57,781 bases of DNA, from contig NZ_FNQK01000020.1 in assembly GCF_900107625.1 (NCBI RefSeq), positions 1 to 57,781 of the forward strand, in the 5' to 3' direction. The notes under the pieces were generated by a model, which made no database searches, was not told the origin of the DNA, and worked only from the letters and a program-made list of their open reading frames with translations. Shown piece by piece: positions 25,602-33,246 of the stretch. This DNA is from Bizionia paragorgiae (GTDB taxonomy: Bacteria > Bacteroidota > Bacteroidia > Flavobacteriales > Flavobacteriaceae). Position numbers and translations under genes: made by a program. Within the stretch, counting starts at the first letter, position 1. Each line of letters starts with the position of its first letter.

Positions 25602-26279
25602 TTATTCAGTTTCATAATCATGAACAAATTTGATATGAGGGCTGCTGGCCATCAAGTTCGGATTTGTTCCAATAACACCCTCCGGAATTGGCTGATTGCG
25701 TGTTTTGTAATAGGTCACCCAGCTCGGCATTGGGTTTCCTGTGCTATCGTTAAAGGTCATAGGTTGGGTTTTAAAAGGAATCGCGTCTGTAGGTAAATCT
25801 TGAGAGGAAAACATTTTATAAACCAATTCGGAGCAGTAATACGATGTGTCATCCCATAAAAAGATGTCATCATAAGGCGTTCCTATTCTATCTATTCCAT
25901 AGGCTAGGGCTTTAGAAATATAAGGTTTGTAGTCGCTATCAAGTCTAGCAACCGTAGTCTGAGATTTATTGTTTTTGTTTTTATTTCTGTCTAGAAACTC
26001 AGTTAATGGAGTTTGACGAACGCCTTTTTTCGGAATCGCTTCTACCACATAAAATTGGTCACCTTTTTTCATGGCCATCCCCACATGCGAGTAGTTTTTA
26101 GAAAATGATGTGGCGGTTACATCTTTAATCGCATTATCAATTTCTCCTGTTCCAGTATTTTGAAATAGTAAATCGCCCTCTTGCAGTTCAAAAGTATTGT
26201 TTTTCTGAGTGCTATTACAACTAAACAACACAAGGGAAACGATTAGGAGGGTGAACGCTTGCTTTAAGATTTTATTCAT
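25602..26279 (-). CDS. YiiX/YebB-like NlpC/P60-type cysteine hydrolase, lipoprotein
   Basis: A 225-aa product from ATG 26279, with lipobox LFSC (Cys21). The domain opens LQEGDLLFQNTGTGEIDNAI, with catalytic His65 in YSHVGMAM and Cys149 in SYYCSELVYKMF. That order (His before Cys) marks the permuted NlpC/P60 group that includes YiiX. Such enzymes hydrolyse amide or ester bonds in peptidoglycan peptides or lipids. The site is complete, so it should be active at the cell envelope. Single gene. Confidence 0.85.
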   Translation of the reverse strand: MNKILKQAFTLLIVSLVLFSCNSTQKNNTFELQEGDLLFQNTGTGEIDNAIKDVTATSFSKNYSHVGMAMKKGDQFYVVEAIPKKGVRQTPLTEFLDRNKNKNNKSQTTVARLDSDYKPYISKALAYGIDRIGTPYDDIFLWDDTSYYCSELVYKMFSSQDLPTDAIPFKTQPMTFNDSTGNPMPSWVTYYKTRNQPIPEGVIGTNPNLMASSPHIKFVHDYETE

Positions 26280-26525
26280 TAGTGTTTATGTGATTAATTT
26301 TTGGGACTGCTAATGTAGCAAATATACGCCGAATAGTATTTTTATATAACAGGAGGGCAGCCCATAGGTATTAGTTGTTTTGTATGTATGCGGAACTCCT
26401 GTTTTATGGTACAAGGTGGTGGGGGAGCGGTTTCACGCTTTGATTCTACGACTTATTAATCCGAAATACTAACCGGTAAACAAGTTCTTTTTTCTTTCTA
26501 TCCGGTCTTATGAATGCCAACCAGT
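26280..26525. other. Intergenic, 246 bp, with long-range inverted repeat
   Basis: AACAGGAG (about 26350) and CTCCTGTT (about 26397) form an 8-bp inverted repeat around a 40-nt loop. It could be a decayed member of the element family between the neighbouring genes, but the arms are short. Otherwise nothing seen. Confidence 0.3.
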
Positions 26526-27164
26526 TTACAAGTTGTACTCCATTCCGAAATTGAAAACAAAAGATTTAATATCATCTCGTTTTATTAACCCCGTAAATGC
26601 CCTTACATTTAAAGATAGAGATTTTGATACCTCATATCCTGTACCTAAACAAACACCAGAATCGAAATTATCATCACCTTCTTTTACAAAACTATTATCA
26701 TTACCATCTAAGAGAAACTGAGAACTCGTCATGTTTCTATCAACAATAAATCCGAACTGTGGTCCGCTTTCCATATAAAACGCTTCTGAAAGATAAAGTT
26801 TTATAGGTAGCGGAATTGAGATTGTTAACTCGTAAATCTCATATTCAAAGTCAAACGTACTGGAGTTAGGTAATGTATTACCATTAAAATCCGTTAGCGG
26901 ATTATCTTTGGTATGTATTTTACTCCCCTGTAGAGCGAATAAAAGTTCGGGTTGGAATTTCATTTCAGACGTTATTTCCGTTTTAAAGAATCCTCCCACA
27001 TAAAATCCAAATTGATAATTATAATCAATGGCGTTCTGATTTGGAGTGTATTTCCCATAGTTCGCACCGCCTTTTAATCCGAAATTTGATTTTTTGTCCT
27101 GACCAAAACTTGTTGAAAACGAGAAAATTAAAATGAGTAAAAGGACTGCTTGTTGTGTATTCAT
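26526..27164 (-). CDS. Outer-membrane beta-barrel protein (porin/PorT-like)
   Basis: A 212-aa protein from ATG 27164 with a signal peptide ending SFSTSFGQ. Alternating amphipathic strands follow (NFGLKGGANYGKYTPNQNA, YNYQFGFYVGGFFKTEIT, ISIPLPIKLYLSEAFYMESG, LNVRAFTGLIKRDDIK), and the C-terminus FVFNFGMEYNL is a typical final barrel strand. This is the PF13568-type outer-membrane beta-barrel domain, common in Bacteroidota. Transport role unknown. Confidence 0.85.
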   Translation of the reverse strand: MNTQQAVLLLILIFSFSTSFGQDKKSNFGLKGGANYGKYTPNQNAIDYNYQFGFYVGGFFKTEITSEMKFQPELLFALQGSKIHTKDNPLTDFNGNTLPNSSTFDFEYEIYELTISIPLPIKLYLSEAFYMESGPQFGFIVDRNMTSSQFLLDGNDNSFVKEGDDNFDSGVCLGTGYEVSKSLSLNVRAFTGLIKRDDIKSFVFNFGMEYNL

Positions 27165-27295
27165 TTATTGTAGTGTAAGTTGTGTTGTATTAGTTTGTGT
27201 GTGCGTCGTGGTGTGGTTTAAGTGCTAAAGTTATCACATAAAATGTCAGTTGTAAGTTTAACGAAGAGTTGAGAATTTGGTAGTGGTAATAGTAA

Positions 27296-27766
27296 TTATT
27301 GAATTGCAATAGTTACTACTGTCGAGTATGAGGTTGTTACTTTTTGACCTTTATGTTTCCCTGCCTTTAATTTAGGAATAGTATTAATAATTCGTATAAC
27401 TTCTTTTTCAAAAAGTTCTTTTTCTTTTTGATTGGATCTCGTTTTAATATCGATAATTTCTCCTTTTCTATTTATTTTAAAAGCAACAAAAACTCTCGCA
27501 GATAGAGCGTCTTTTTCGTAGGGTTCAGGATATTTAATTTCATTAAGTATAAAATCATTCAAATGATTTTCGAAGCATTTTTTTAATTGGTTTCCAGTAA
27601 TTTTTTTACATTTTTTAAATCGAGGTGCTTCATCAAGAACTACAAAAGGGACAGCAACCGTTTTTGGATCAAACTTTTCGTTAGTTACAGTTATATCTGG
27701 TGAAATTTGACTAAAAACTGATAATGTAGTCATTAACAAAGTAATGAGAATGATTTTTGTTTTCAT
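27296..27766 (-). CDS. Secreted TonB C-terminal-like protein
   Basis: A 156-aa protein from ATG 27766 with a signal peptide (MKTKIILITLLMTTLSVFSQ). The C-terminal 80 residues carry the TonB_C pattern: NEIKYPEPYEKDALSARVFV, FKINRKGEIIDIKTRSNQ, EVIRIINTIPKLKAGKHKGQ and a last strand STVVTIAIQ. The Pro-rich spacer and membrane anchor of a true TonB are missing, so it probably does not energise transport alone. The short Cys-containing insert (FKKCKKITGNQLKKCF) is typical of a flavobacterial variant. Confidence 0.8.
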   Translation of the reverse strand: MKTKIILITLLMTTLSVFSQISPDITVTNEKFDPKTVAVPFVVLDEAPRFKKCKKITGNQLKKCFENHLNDFILNEIKYPEPYEKDALSARVFVAFKINRKGEIIDIKTRSNQKEKELFEKEVIRIINTIPKLKAGKHKGQKVTTSYSTVVTIAIQ

Positions 27767-27930
27767 AGGAGGTTATAATTTTTCGATTGGATTTCGTTCC
27801 TATTGTGGTCTGTTGCACTATAATTGGCAACGTGGCACTTTAGTGTGTTATATATAGTTTTAAAATAGAAAAAGAAGAGATTTAGAAACGTGTTTTAATA
27901 AACTACTTTTCGGACAACAATATACTTTAT

Positions 27931-27984
27931 AAAACGAAAAAACGGTTCAAGTTTGCACTTAAACCGCTATTGCTTTTTCGTTTT
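27931..27984 (-). terminator. Hairpin behind lipoprotein gene, probable terminator
   Basis: Arms AAAACGAAAAAACGGTT (27931-27947) and AACCG...TTTTTCGTTTT (27962-27984) on the plus strand. On the minus strand the stem ends in TTTTTTCGTTTT, 16-70 nt beyond the stop codon at 28000. It may also be part of a repeat element, since the gap shares its GCAACTGGAC end with the gap at 28731. Confidence 0.5.
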
Positions 27985-27999
27985 GTTTGCAACTGGACT

Positions 28000-28578
28000 T
28001 TAATATTCAACTGCTAAAGTTTCTTTTTTAAAACCACTTTTTGTTTTTTTATCATAGAATAGGAAAGAGACACTATCATTTTTTATTAGTTGGTCTAACA
28101 AATCTTTATGTTTTGCCTTTAATTGAGATATTGTACCAATATTTAGTGTATCCTGTTTTAAACTTTGCATTTTTTCTATATAAGGCTTAAAAAAATGTCT
28201 ATTAAATTTAGTCGTATCAACAAAGTGTTTTGATTTTATTAAATATTTATTTGTTTTTTTGCTATCTATATATTTTTCTTCTGAAAAACTTTGCTTGATA
28301 AGTTCTTTGTTATCGACTAAATAGAATTGAATTGGATTACCTTTTAATTGATTACCATAGTTGTAGGTGTAATTTCTAAATGCTTTTTCTTCAGAATAAG
28401 AATTTATAATTTCAATATCAAATGGTAAACTAATAACCGAAACTGTGTTCATTTTTTTGCTATAAAATAAAATGACTTCTTGAGTTGAATTAGTGAACTT
28501 TATTTTAACTGGTTCTTTTGAAGTTTTACAGCTTACTATATAAAATAGTAATATAATTAAAGTCAATTTTTTTTTCAT
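28000..28578 (-). CDS. Lipoprotein, paralogue of the next gene
   Basis: A 192-aa product from ATG 28578; signal MKKKLTLIILLFYIVSC (Cys17). It is clearly homologous along its length to the gene at 28744: VILFYSKKMNTVSVISLPFD against VTLFYSKKRKTITFISLPSE, YLIKSKHFVDTTKFNRHFFK against YLITSKHFVDTTKFGRFFLK, and QDTLNIGTISQ against QDTLNVGTMSE. Tandem duplication is the likely origin. No known domain. If the truncated gene at 29327 was a toxin, these two could be duplicated immunity proteins. Confidence 0.7.
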   Translation of the reverse strand: MKKKLTLIILLFYIVSCKTSKEPVKIKFTNSTQEVILFYSKKMNTVSVISLPFDIEIINSYSEEKAFRNYTYNYGNQLKGNPIQFYLVDNKELIKQSFSEEKYIDSKKTNKYLIKSKHFVDTTKFNRHFFKPYIEKMQSLKQDTLNIGTISQLKAKHKDLLDQLIKNDSVSFLFYDKKTKSGFKKETLAVEY

Positions 28579-28611
28579 ATTTCGTTAGGTTCGGACTAAT
28601 GTTGGGTAACG
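28569..28611. repeat. 43-nt exact repeat over a start codon (copy 2)
   Basis: Identical to 22073-22115. It covers the start codon of the 192-aa lipoprotein gene and its 5' leader up to GTTGGGTAACG, where the attC-like element begins. Confidence 0.85.
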
Positions 28612-28730
28612 TTAACGTATAAGAATAGTAGCGGATTTTAAAACAATCATTTTTCGATTAAACACAGACTTTTTTTATATTTACTTACTTTGGTTTTAGC
28701 CAATAAACCGCTATTATTTTTATATATTAT
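28608..28730. repeat. attC-like element, copy H4, long hairpin
   Basis: Plus strand starts AACGTTAACGTATAAG and ends in TTTTTATATATTATTGG. Arms TATAAGAATAGTAGCGG (28618-28634) and CCGCTATTATTTTTATA (28708-28724) pair over 17 positions with two G-T pairs, at the same places as in copy H3. It spans from 29 nt above the start codon at 28578 to 14 nt from the stop at 28744. Confidence 0.7.
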
Positions 28731-28743
28731 TGGAAACTGGACT

Positions 28744-29334
28744 TTAATATTCAACTGGAATTCTGATTTCCTTTTCAAATCCAGATTTTAATTTAAATGG
28801 TTGTATTTTAATGCTATCGTTATTATTAGTTAGCCATTTAATTAATTTACTTTGCTTTTTGCTAAATTCAGACATAGTTCCAACATTAAGAGTGTCTTGT
28901 TTTAGCCGTATCATTTCTTCTATGTATGGTTTTAAAAAAAATCTTCCAAATTTAGTTGTGTCAACAAAATGCTTAGAAGTGATGAGATATTTTTTTGAGC
29001 TATTACCTTCTATATGTTTTATTTTTGAAATACTTTGCTTTGTTAATTTTTCATTTTCTATTAAGTATAGGCTTATAAAATTACCTTTTGACTTATTTCC
29101 ATAAATATACCAATAATCTGTAAACGATTTTTTTTTAGTAGACGGGTTTTCAATGATTATTTCGGAAGGTAAGCTAATGAATGTTATGGTTTTCCTTTTT
29201 TTACTGTAAAACAAAGTGACATCATGTTCTGATTTAATACTTTTTATTTTTAGCGCTTGTTTTGTTGAGTTGCAATTTGCTAAACATATTACAACCAATA
29301 CAAATAGTAGTATTTTTTTCATTTGTTTATTCAT
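28744..29334 (-). CDS. Lipoprotein, paralogue of the previous gene; overlaps truncated gene
   Basis: A 196-aa product from ATG 29334, or from ATG 29322, which gives a tidier signal (MKKILLFVLVVICLANCNS; lipobox LANC). It is similar end to end to the 192-aa lipoprotein downstream. Its first codons overlap the last 8 nt of the 5'-truncated gene 29327-30061, so the two were translationally coupled. A lipoprotein coupled to a larger upstream gene repeats the layout of the PAAR-lipase and its partner at 713, which makes an immunity role possible, though unproven. Confidence 0.7.
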   Translation of the reverse strand: MNKQMKKILLFVLVVICLANCNSTKQALKIKSIKSEHDVTLFYSKKRKTITFISLPSEIIIENPSTKKKSFTDYWYIYGNKSKGNFISLYLIENEKLTKQSISKIKHIEGNSSKKYLITSKHFVDTTKFGRFFLKPYIEEMIRLKQDTLNVGTMSEFSKKQSKLIKWLTNNNDSIKIQPFKLKSGFEKEIRIPVEY

Positions 29335-30061
29335 TTAAAAATATTGATTCAATAATATCAATAGTTACTTCTTTGTTTTTGTTTGCCATTGTTCTATAAA
29401 GAATGGTAATATTTTTGTCAAGTTCATCTATTATATTTGAGTCAAAAGATATTAAATCATTTAAAGTTTCAAATTCTCCCAATAAGAGCTTGCTAGCAGT
29501 GGCATTATAAATAGGTAACAATTTCCAAGTATTAAATTTATGATGCCAAGAGTTTTTTGCTAGTCTTGTAGCTTCAAGACCTAATAATTTTGCTTTATCA
29601 ATATCTTGCTGTATATCTTCTTGCAAAAAAGCATCTTGCTCGTCTTTTAGTTGTTTTACTAGCATACCAGCAATATCGTTTAATGCAACAAAAGCAACAA
29701 CAAGTGGATGTTTAAATAAACTAAGCCCAGGAAATGTTAAAGGATTGTCTGTGTCTAAACCATCTTCTGTTGCAAACGTAACTAAATCGAAAAGTTCAAA
29801 CAATGCATTGGAGTTTTTGTTTATTTTTTTTGCTTGTTTGGTAAAACCTAAGATTTGCATTTTAGTTCCTGTCTTGCTATAATATTCTAAAGACCTCGTT
29901 CCGTTGCCTTTTATAATTTTACCCCAATTTTTTTTGTCTTTTAACTGCTCTATTATTTTTGGGTCGTACGTGTAATAATCGTTTAATACATTTGTAGAGA
30001 ATAGTGCGTTATTTGCTATAAAATTTGCTTTATTAAATCTTGCAAGTGGTAAAACTGCCAA
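29327..30061 (-). pseudogene. 3' part of a larger gene, cut at an IS1182-type junction
   Basis: The frame is open for 244 codons, from a stop at 30086-30088 to 29327, but has no convincing start: the first possible start is TTG at 30061, and codons before it come from transposase DNA. The remaining protein is soluble and largely helical (DYYTYDPKIIEQLKDKKNWG, LLGLEATRLAKNSWHHKFNT, NITILYRTMANKNK). No domain recognised. The gene most likely lost its 5' end when an IS1182-type element inserted and was partly deleted. A truncated polymorphic toxin or T6SS effector is one possibility, given the coupled lipoprotein. Confidence 0.6.
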
Positions 30062-30062
30062 A

Positions 30063-30410
30063 GAGAAAAAGTTTTCTGTAACGTATTACAAAGCAGAATA
30101 TGAACGTAATATAAAACGTTTAAACAGTCCGAAAGGCAGCTATATGAAAGGCAAACGGCAAAGTACGGTAGAACCCGTTTTTGGGACACTCACCCAATTT
30201 ATGGGCTTAATAAAAATAAATACCATAAAGATAAAACAAGCAAATAAAGTTATGCATTTAGCTGCCTTGGCATACAACCTTAAAAAGTACTTGAAGTTTA
30301 CACAGAAACTGTCAAAAACCAAGGCAAAAGCACTTGGTCTTATATTTTCTAAAATAAATGGACTCCAAAACCTAATAATCTTCAGTTTCCACCAACCAAA
30401 ATTTAATTAA
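30063..30410 (+). mobile_element. IS1182-family transposase, C-terminal fragment
   Basis: The plus frame from 30063 reads EKKFSVTYYKAEYERNIKRL, GSYMKGKRQSTVEPVFGTL, QFMGLIKINTIKIKQANKVM, HLAALAYNLKKYLKF and ends at TAA 30410. STVEPVFGTLTQFMG and QANKVMHLAALAYNLKKYLK are characteristic of the C-terminal end of IS1182-type DDE transposases. About three quarters of the gene is missing, including the DDE core, so the element is dead. The left side joins directly to the truncated gene at 30061; I could not define a terminal inverted repeat on the right. Confidence 0.88.
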
Positions 30411-30428
30411 ATGACAGTTTAAGAAAAT

Positions 30429-30451
30429 TAAAAAAGCCCTAAAAAGGGCTT
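30429..30451 (-). terminator. Rho-independent terminator of the SGNH gene
   Basis: Minus-strand hairpin AGCCCT / AGGGCT with a five-base loop and a run of six T after the stem (the A-run at 30429-30434), about 25 nt beyond the stop codon at 30475. Confidence 0.8.
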
Positions 30452-30474
30452 AAATTTGTTTTGAGCATAAATTT

Positions 30475-31491
30475 TTAGAGCGTTGTGCAATGGTTACTAT
30501 TGTTGGCAATAGTTTTTATTTTTTCCCCAATTAATTTACTCATAAATCGAACTCCTTTATCACTTTGATGAAGCCCATCATTTTCCAAATAATCAGATTT
30601 CCAATTTTTATTTTCTCTCATTTTTGTTCCTAAATCCAATATTATTATATTTTCATTATTTTTGAATTTTAATAATATATTTTCACATAAATTTCTATTA
30701 AATAAATCTCTTGATTCATTTGTTGTAGGTATAGGTGTTAAGTATAATATTTTTGCGTCTGGGTTTAGTTTTACTAAATGATTAGTGATTTTTACTATGT
30801 CATTGGCAGTAGTTTCAATATCACTACCTTCATTATTAGTTCCTATTAGTAAAGTGTAATAGTCTGAATACGGTATATTGTCAATTCTCTTACTTAATTG
30901 ACTAACACTATTTCCTCCTTCTCCTTCGTGACCATATCCATAAATATCTGTATTAGAGCCAATAAAAATTAATTCATTAAAAGATTCATTGATATATTTT
31001 CTTAAACTTTGTGCTTTGTTCCACCAAGTTTGACTATCTCCTATAGTGCATAAAGTTTTTTTTCCAAATTGGATATAATCAATATCTACGATTTGAAAAT
31101 TAAAATCTATAAAATTTTCTGTTTGTTTTGGTTTCATATCACCTATCCACTCTACATTTGTAAATATATTCTCATTTTCGTAAAATAAATCCCAGCCAAA
31201 TCTAAAGTAATAGGTGTTTTCTAACCTATCTTTTATTTGATAAATGTTATTGAAATTGAATTCTGTATAAAGATTATTATATTGTGTTGGGCTTGAAATA
31301 TCATCATGAATGTTATCAAAATATATATCATTACCTTTTATTTTTATATTATAATGTCCTAAATCAAAAATTGTTTTTACTTTTCTAATATTATAGTAAT
31401 CCTCATCATTAATTAGATTATCAGAGTTTTGGCTACAGCCTGTATTAAAAAATAAAGTTATAATTAGAAGTGGTAAAAATGTTTTTTTCAT
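30475..31491 (-). CDS. SGNH/GDSL hydrolase lipoprotein
   Basis: A 338-aa product from ATG 31491 (MKKTFLPLLIITLFFNTGC, Cys19). The N-terminal 130 residues form a beta-rich accessory domain. The SGNH domain begins with block I TIGDSQTWW (Ser153 as nucleophile; Gln replaces the commoner Leu), then block III LLIGTNNEGS (the Asn) and block V YLENDGLHQSDKG with the Asp-x-x-His pair. Such enzymes remove acyl groups from sugars, peptidoglycan or lipids; a carbohydrate esterase role is likely for an exported member. A TTG at 31515 would add eight residues. It is preceded by leader copy B5. Confidence 0.88.
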   Translation of the reverse strand: MKKTFLPLLIITLFFNTGCSQNSDNLINDEDYYNIRKVKTIFDLGHYNIKIKGNDIYFDNIHDDISSPTQYNNLYTEFNFNNIYQIKDRLENTYYFRFGWDLFYENENIFTNVEWIGDMKPKQTENFIDFNFQIVDIDYIQFGKKTLCTIGDSQTWWNKAQSLRKYINESFNELIFIGSNTDIYGYGHEGEGGNSVSQLSKRIDNIPYSDYYTLLIGTNNEGSDIETTANDIVKITNHLVKLNPDAKILYLTPIPTTNESRDLFNRNLCENILLKFKNNENIIILDLGTKMRENKNWKSDYLENDGLHQSDKGVRFMSKLIGEKIKTIANNSNHCTTL

Positions 31492-31640
31492 AATGTTGAG
31501 TTTAATTAGTGCCAACTCTATACATCATCCCAATCATAAACTATATCACCCTTAATACTAGGGGATAGTAGCAGCATAAAAGTTTTCAACGTAGGTTGGT
31601 TTGCTTTTAATTAATTTGAGCAACAAGATATATAAAATTG
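31492..31640 (-). promoter_or_regulatory. Conserved leader element, copy B5
   Basis: Core AACAAGATATATAAAATTG (31622-31640), 131 nt from the start codon at 31491. Plus-strand order: CATCATCCCAATCATAAACT, hairpin ATCACCCT...AGGGGAT (31545-31566), GTAGGTTGGTTTG, TTAATTAATT, core. The hairpin is 54 nt from the start codon. Outside the core the likeness to copy B6 continues (TTGAAATGAAG, CCCAGCGCA). Confidence 0.68.
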
Positions 31641-31760
31641 GTGGTTATTTAGTAAGCAACATCAAGTTTCTCAATAAATTGTACAAACTAACATAATTGT
31701 TTATCTGCATTGAAATGAAGAGTGTGATGCAGTATTCCCAGCGCATTTAACCCGTCTCCT

Positions 31761-31799
31761 AAAAAAAAACACCTCGCTAATAATTAAGAAGCGGGGTGT
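31761..31799 (-). terminator. Terminator, same type as at 34178
   Basis: Plus-strand arms ACACCTCGCT (31769-31778) and AGCGGGGTGT (31790-31799) around the loop AATAATTAAGA, with a nine-A run on the left that gives the T-run on the minus strand. It lies 57 nt beyond the stop codon at 31857. Confidence 0.88.
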
Positions 31800-31856
31800 G
31801 GGGCTTGGTTTTTTTTTACCACAGTAATTTGTCGTGGTTTATTAGTTTTTACACGT

Positions 31857-32291
31857 TTATTTAATTGGAAGAATTTTATTTAACCAAGTAATTTCTTCTA
31901 TCGAATTTTCTTTTTCAAAAAGCGAGCTCATTAAAGTTACTTCTGAAAAACACCCTAGACAATTATAAACTGGAATTGATAAAGATTTGTAATGATTTAT
32001 ATCTTTTAGCTCCGTTTCACTAAGCGAATACAGTTTGTTTTTAGCTAGACGTTCTAATATTAAGATACTTAAGAGTATTTCTCCACTGTTTTCTGAGTAT
32101 AAAAGTTTTGCGATTTCAGAATATTCTTTGTTATGTACTAAATGCGTTATTTTATCGACTAGAGGTGACGATTGAGGATATATTCCACACTGAAAACCAA
32201 CCATTAAATCCTCTAACTGCCTATCTTGTCCACTAGCAGGAATTGAAACTAATAATAGAAAAAGTAGTACTAATAATCTTTTTTTACTCAT
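31857..32291 (-). CDS. Secreted hypothetical protein
   Basis: A 144-aa protein from ATG 32291 with a signal peptide (MSKKRLLVLLFLLLVSIPAS). The mature part is small and helical, with four Cys-containing or polar patches (GFQCGIYPQSSPLVDKI, YNCLGCFSEVTLMSS). The spacing resembles HEAT- or TPR-like helices (EILLSILILERLAKNKLYSL). Family not recognised. Confidence 0.65.
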   Translation of the reverse strand: MSKKRLLVLLFLLLVSIPASGQDRQLEDLMVGFQCGIYPQSSPLVDKITHLVHNKEYSEIAKLLYSENSGEILLSILILERLAKNKLYSLSETELKDINHYKSLSIPVYNCLGCFSEVTLMSSLFEKENSIEEITWLNKILPIK

Positions 32292-32318
32292 TATAAAAGC
32301 TGTTTTTCAAATGGATCA

Positions 32319-32406
32319 CAACGGTTCCTATACGCAGCGAACTGGCGAAGCAATTTTTGTAAGTAGGCTAGGACTAGCTATAAATTATATACGGTATTTA
32401 GGAATG
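32319..32406. repeat. attC-like element, copy H6
   Basis: Starts CAACGGTTCCTATACGCAGC, carries GGCGAAGCAATTTTTG and AGGACTAGCTATAAATTAT, and ends ATACGGTATTTAGGAATG. It begins 28 nt above the start codon at 32291 and ends 4 nt from the stop at 32411. The ends are inverted copies (GTTCCTATAC / GTATTTAGGAA, imperfect). Confidence 0.5.
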
Positions 32407-32410
32407 TTTA

Positions 32411-33100
32411 TTAATTAAATTTAAAAAATAATTGTAACTCAAAATTAAAATTTATGTTCGTTTCAAAACCTTCAATTGTCAAGTAGTCGTTAGAAGATGT
32501 AAAAAAAGTGTCTGATTCTTCATAGTTATTTTCTATTATTGGATTTGCTATATTTGAAAATTTCACATCTCTCATCTTTATTCCTAGACCTACTTTAGGG
32601 GTTAAGCCAAAGTTTTTAGAAAAATTGATTATCAGACCATAATTTAGATTCAAACCAAATTTGTTTCTTTGGTAATCAGCAGAATCATATTTATAAAATT
32701 TTAAATCGGACATATTTCTGTAAACCTCATTTTTTAAGTTATCACGATGATAAATGTAAAAAAGTTCAATAGCTATAAACTTTTTAGTTTTACTTTTCGA
32801 GTTGAATATGTATTTTAATTCAGGTGAAAATTCAATACTAAAATACTTATTATCAATCCAGTCTCCATCAGCAGCAAAATTAACAGAGGTTCCGTATGAA
32901 CCCATTCCTAATTCTGTTCCTAAAATATAACGTTCATTTAAAACATAGTGATACCCTAAAGTCCATCTAGGACTATAACTAAATGTGGGTGAAACCAAGT
33001 TTAGAGATATATAATTGTTTTTATCATTTGTTTTTGATTGTCCAATTATATTATGAACTCCAGTTATTAAAAATAATAATAATAGAAAATTTGTTCTCAT
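32411..33100 (-). CDS. Outer-membrane beta-barrel-like secreted protein
   Basis: A 229-aa protein from ATG 33100 with a signal peptide (MRTNFLLLLFLITGVHNIIG). Barrel-like strands run throughout: TFSYSPRWTLGYHYVLNERY, FIAIELFYIYHRDNLKN, KFGLNLNYGLIINFSKNFGL, and the last strand TNINFNFELQLFFKFN ends in Phe-x-Asn, close to the classical aromatic end. No named family; a barrel in the outer membrane is the best reading. Confidence 0.7.
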   Translation of the reverse strand: MRTNFLLLLFLITGVHNIIGQSKTNDKNNYISLNLVSPTFSYSPRWTLGYHYVLNERYILGTELGMGSYGTSVNFAADGDWIDNKYFSIEFSPELKYIFNSKSKTKKFIAIELFYIYHRDNLKNEVYRNMSDLKFYKYDSADYQRNKFGLNLNYGLIINFSKNFGLTPKVGLGIKMRDVKFSNIANPIIENNYEESDTFFTSSNDYLTIEGFETNINFNFELQLFFKFN

Positions 33101-33139
33101 TCAAAGTTGTTGTAGTTTAATTATAGATACAGGAAGGCT

Positions 33140-33240
33140 CGAAAGGTTGCGTCAAAATACAGGCTAAAGTTGTTGTATAAGATGAGATGTGTGTGCCAAG
33201 CAAGCTGGCACTAGCAATGAAATATCCACGGTGTTATGTG
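33140..33240. repeat. attC-like element, copy H7 (weak)
   Basis: The right end reads GGCACTAGCAATGAAATAT and CCACGGTGTTATGTGC next to the stop codon at 33247, matching the right end of copy H6 (GGACTAGCTATAAATTATAT, ACGG). The left end is less clear. Confidence 0.4.
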
Positions 33241-33246
33241 CTTGTT

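Noticed and set aside
30140-30322. Minus-strand reading frame over the transposase fragment
   Set aside because: It is antisense to a fragment with clear IS1182-type motifs and has no features of its own.
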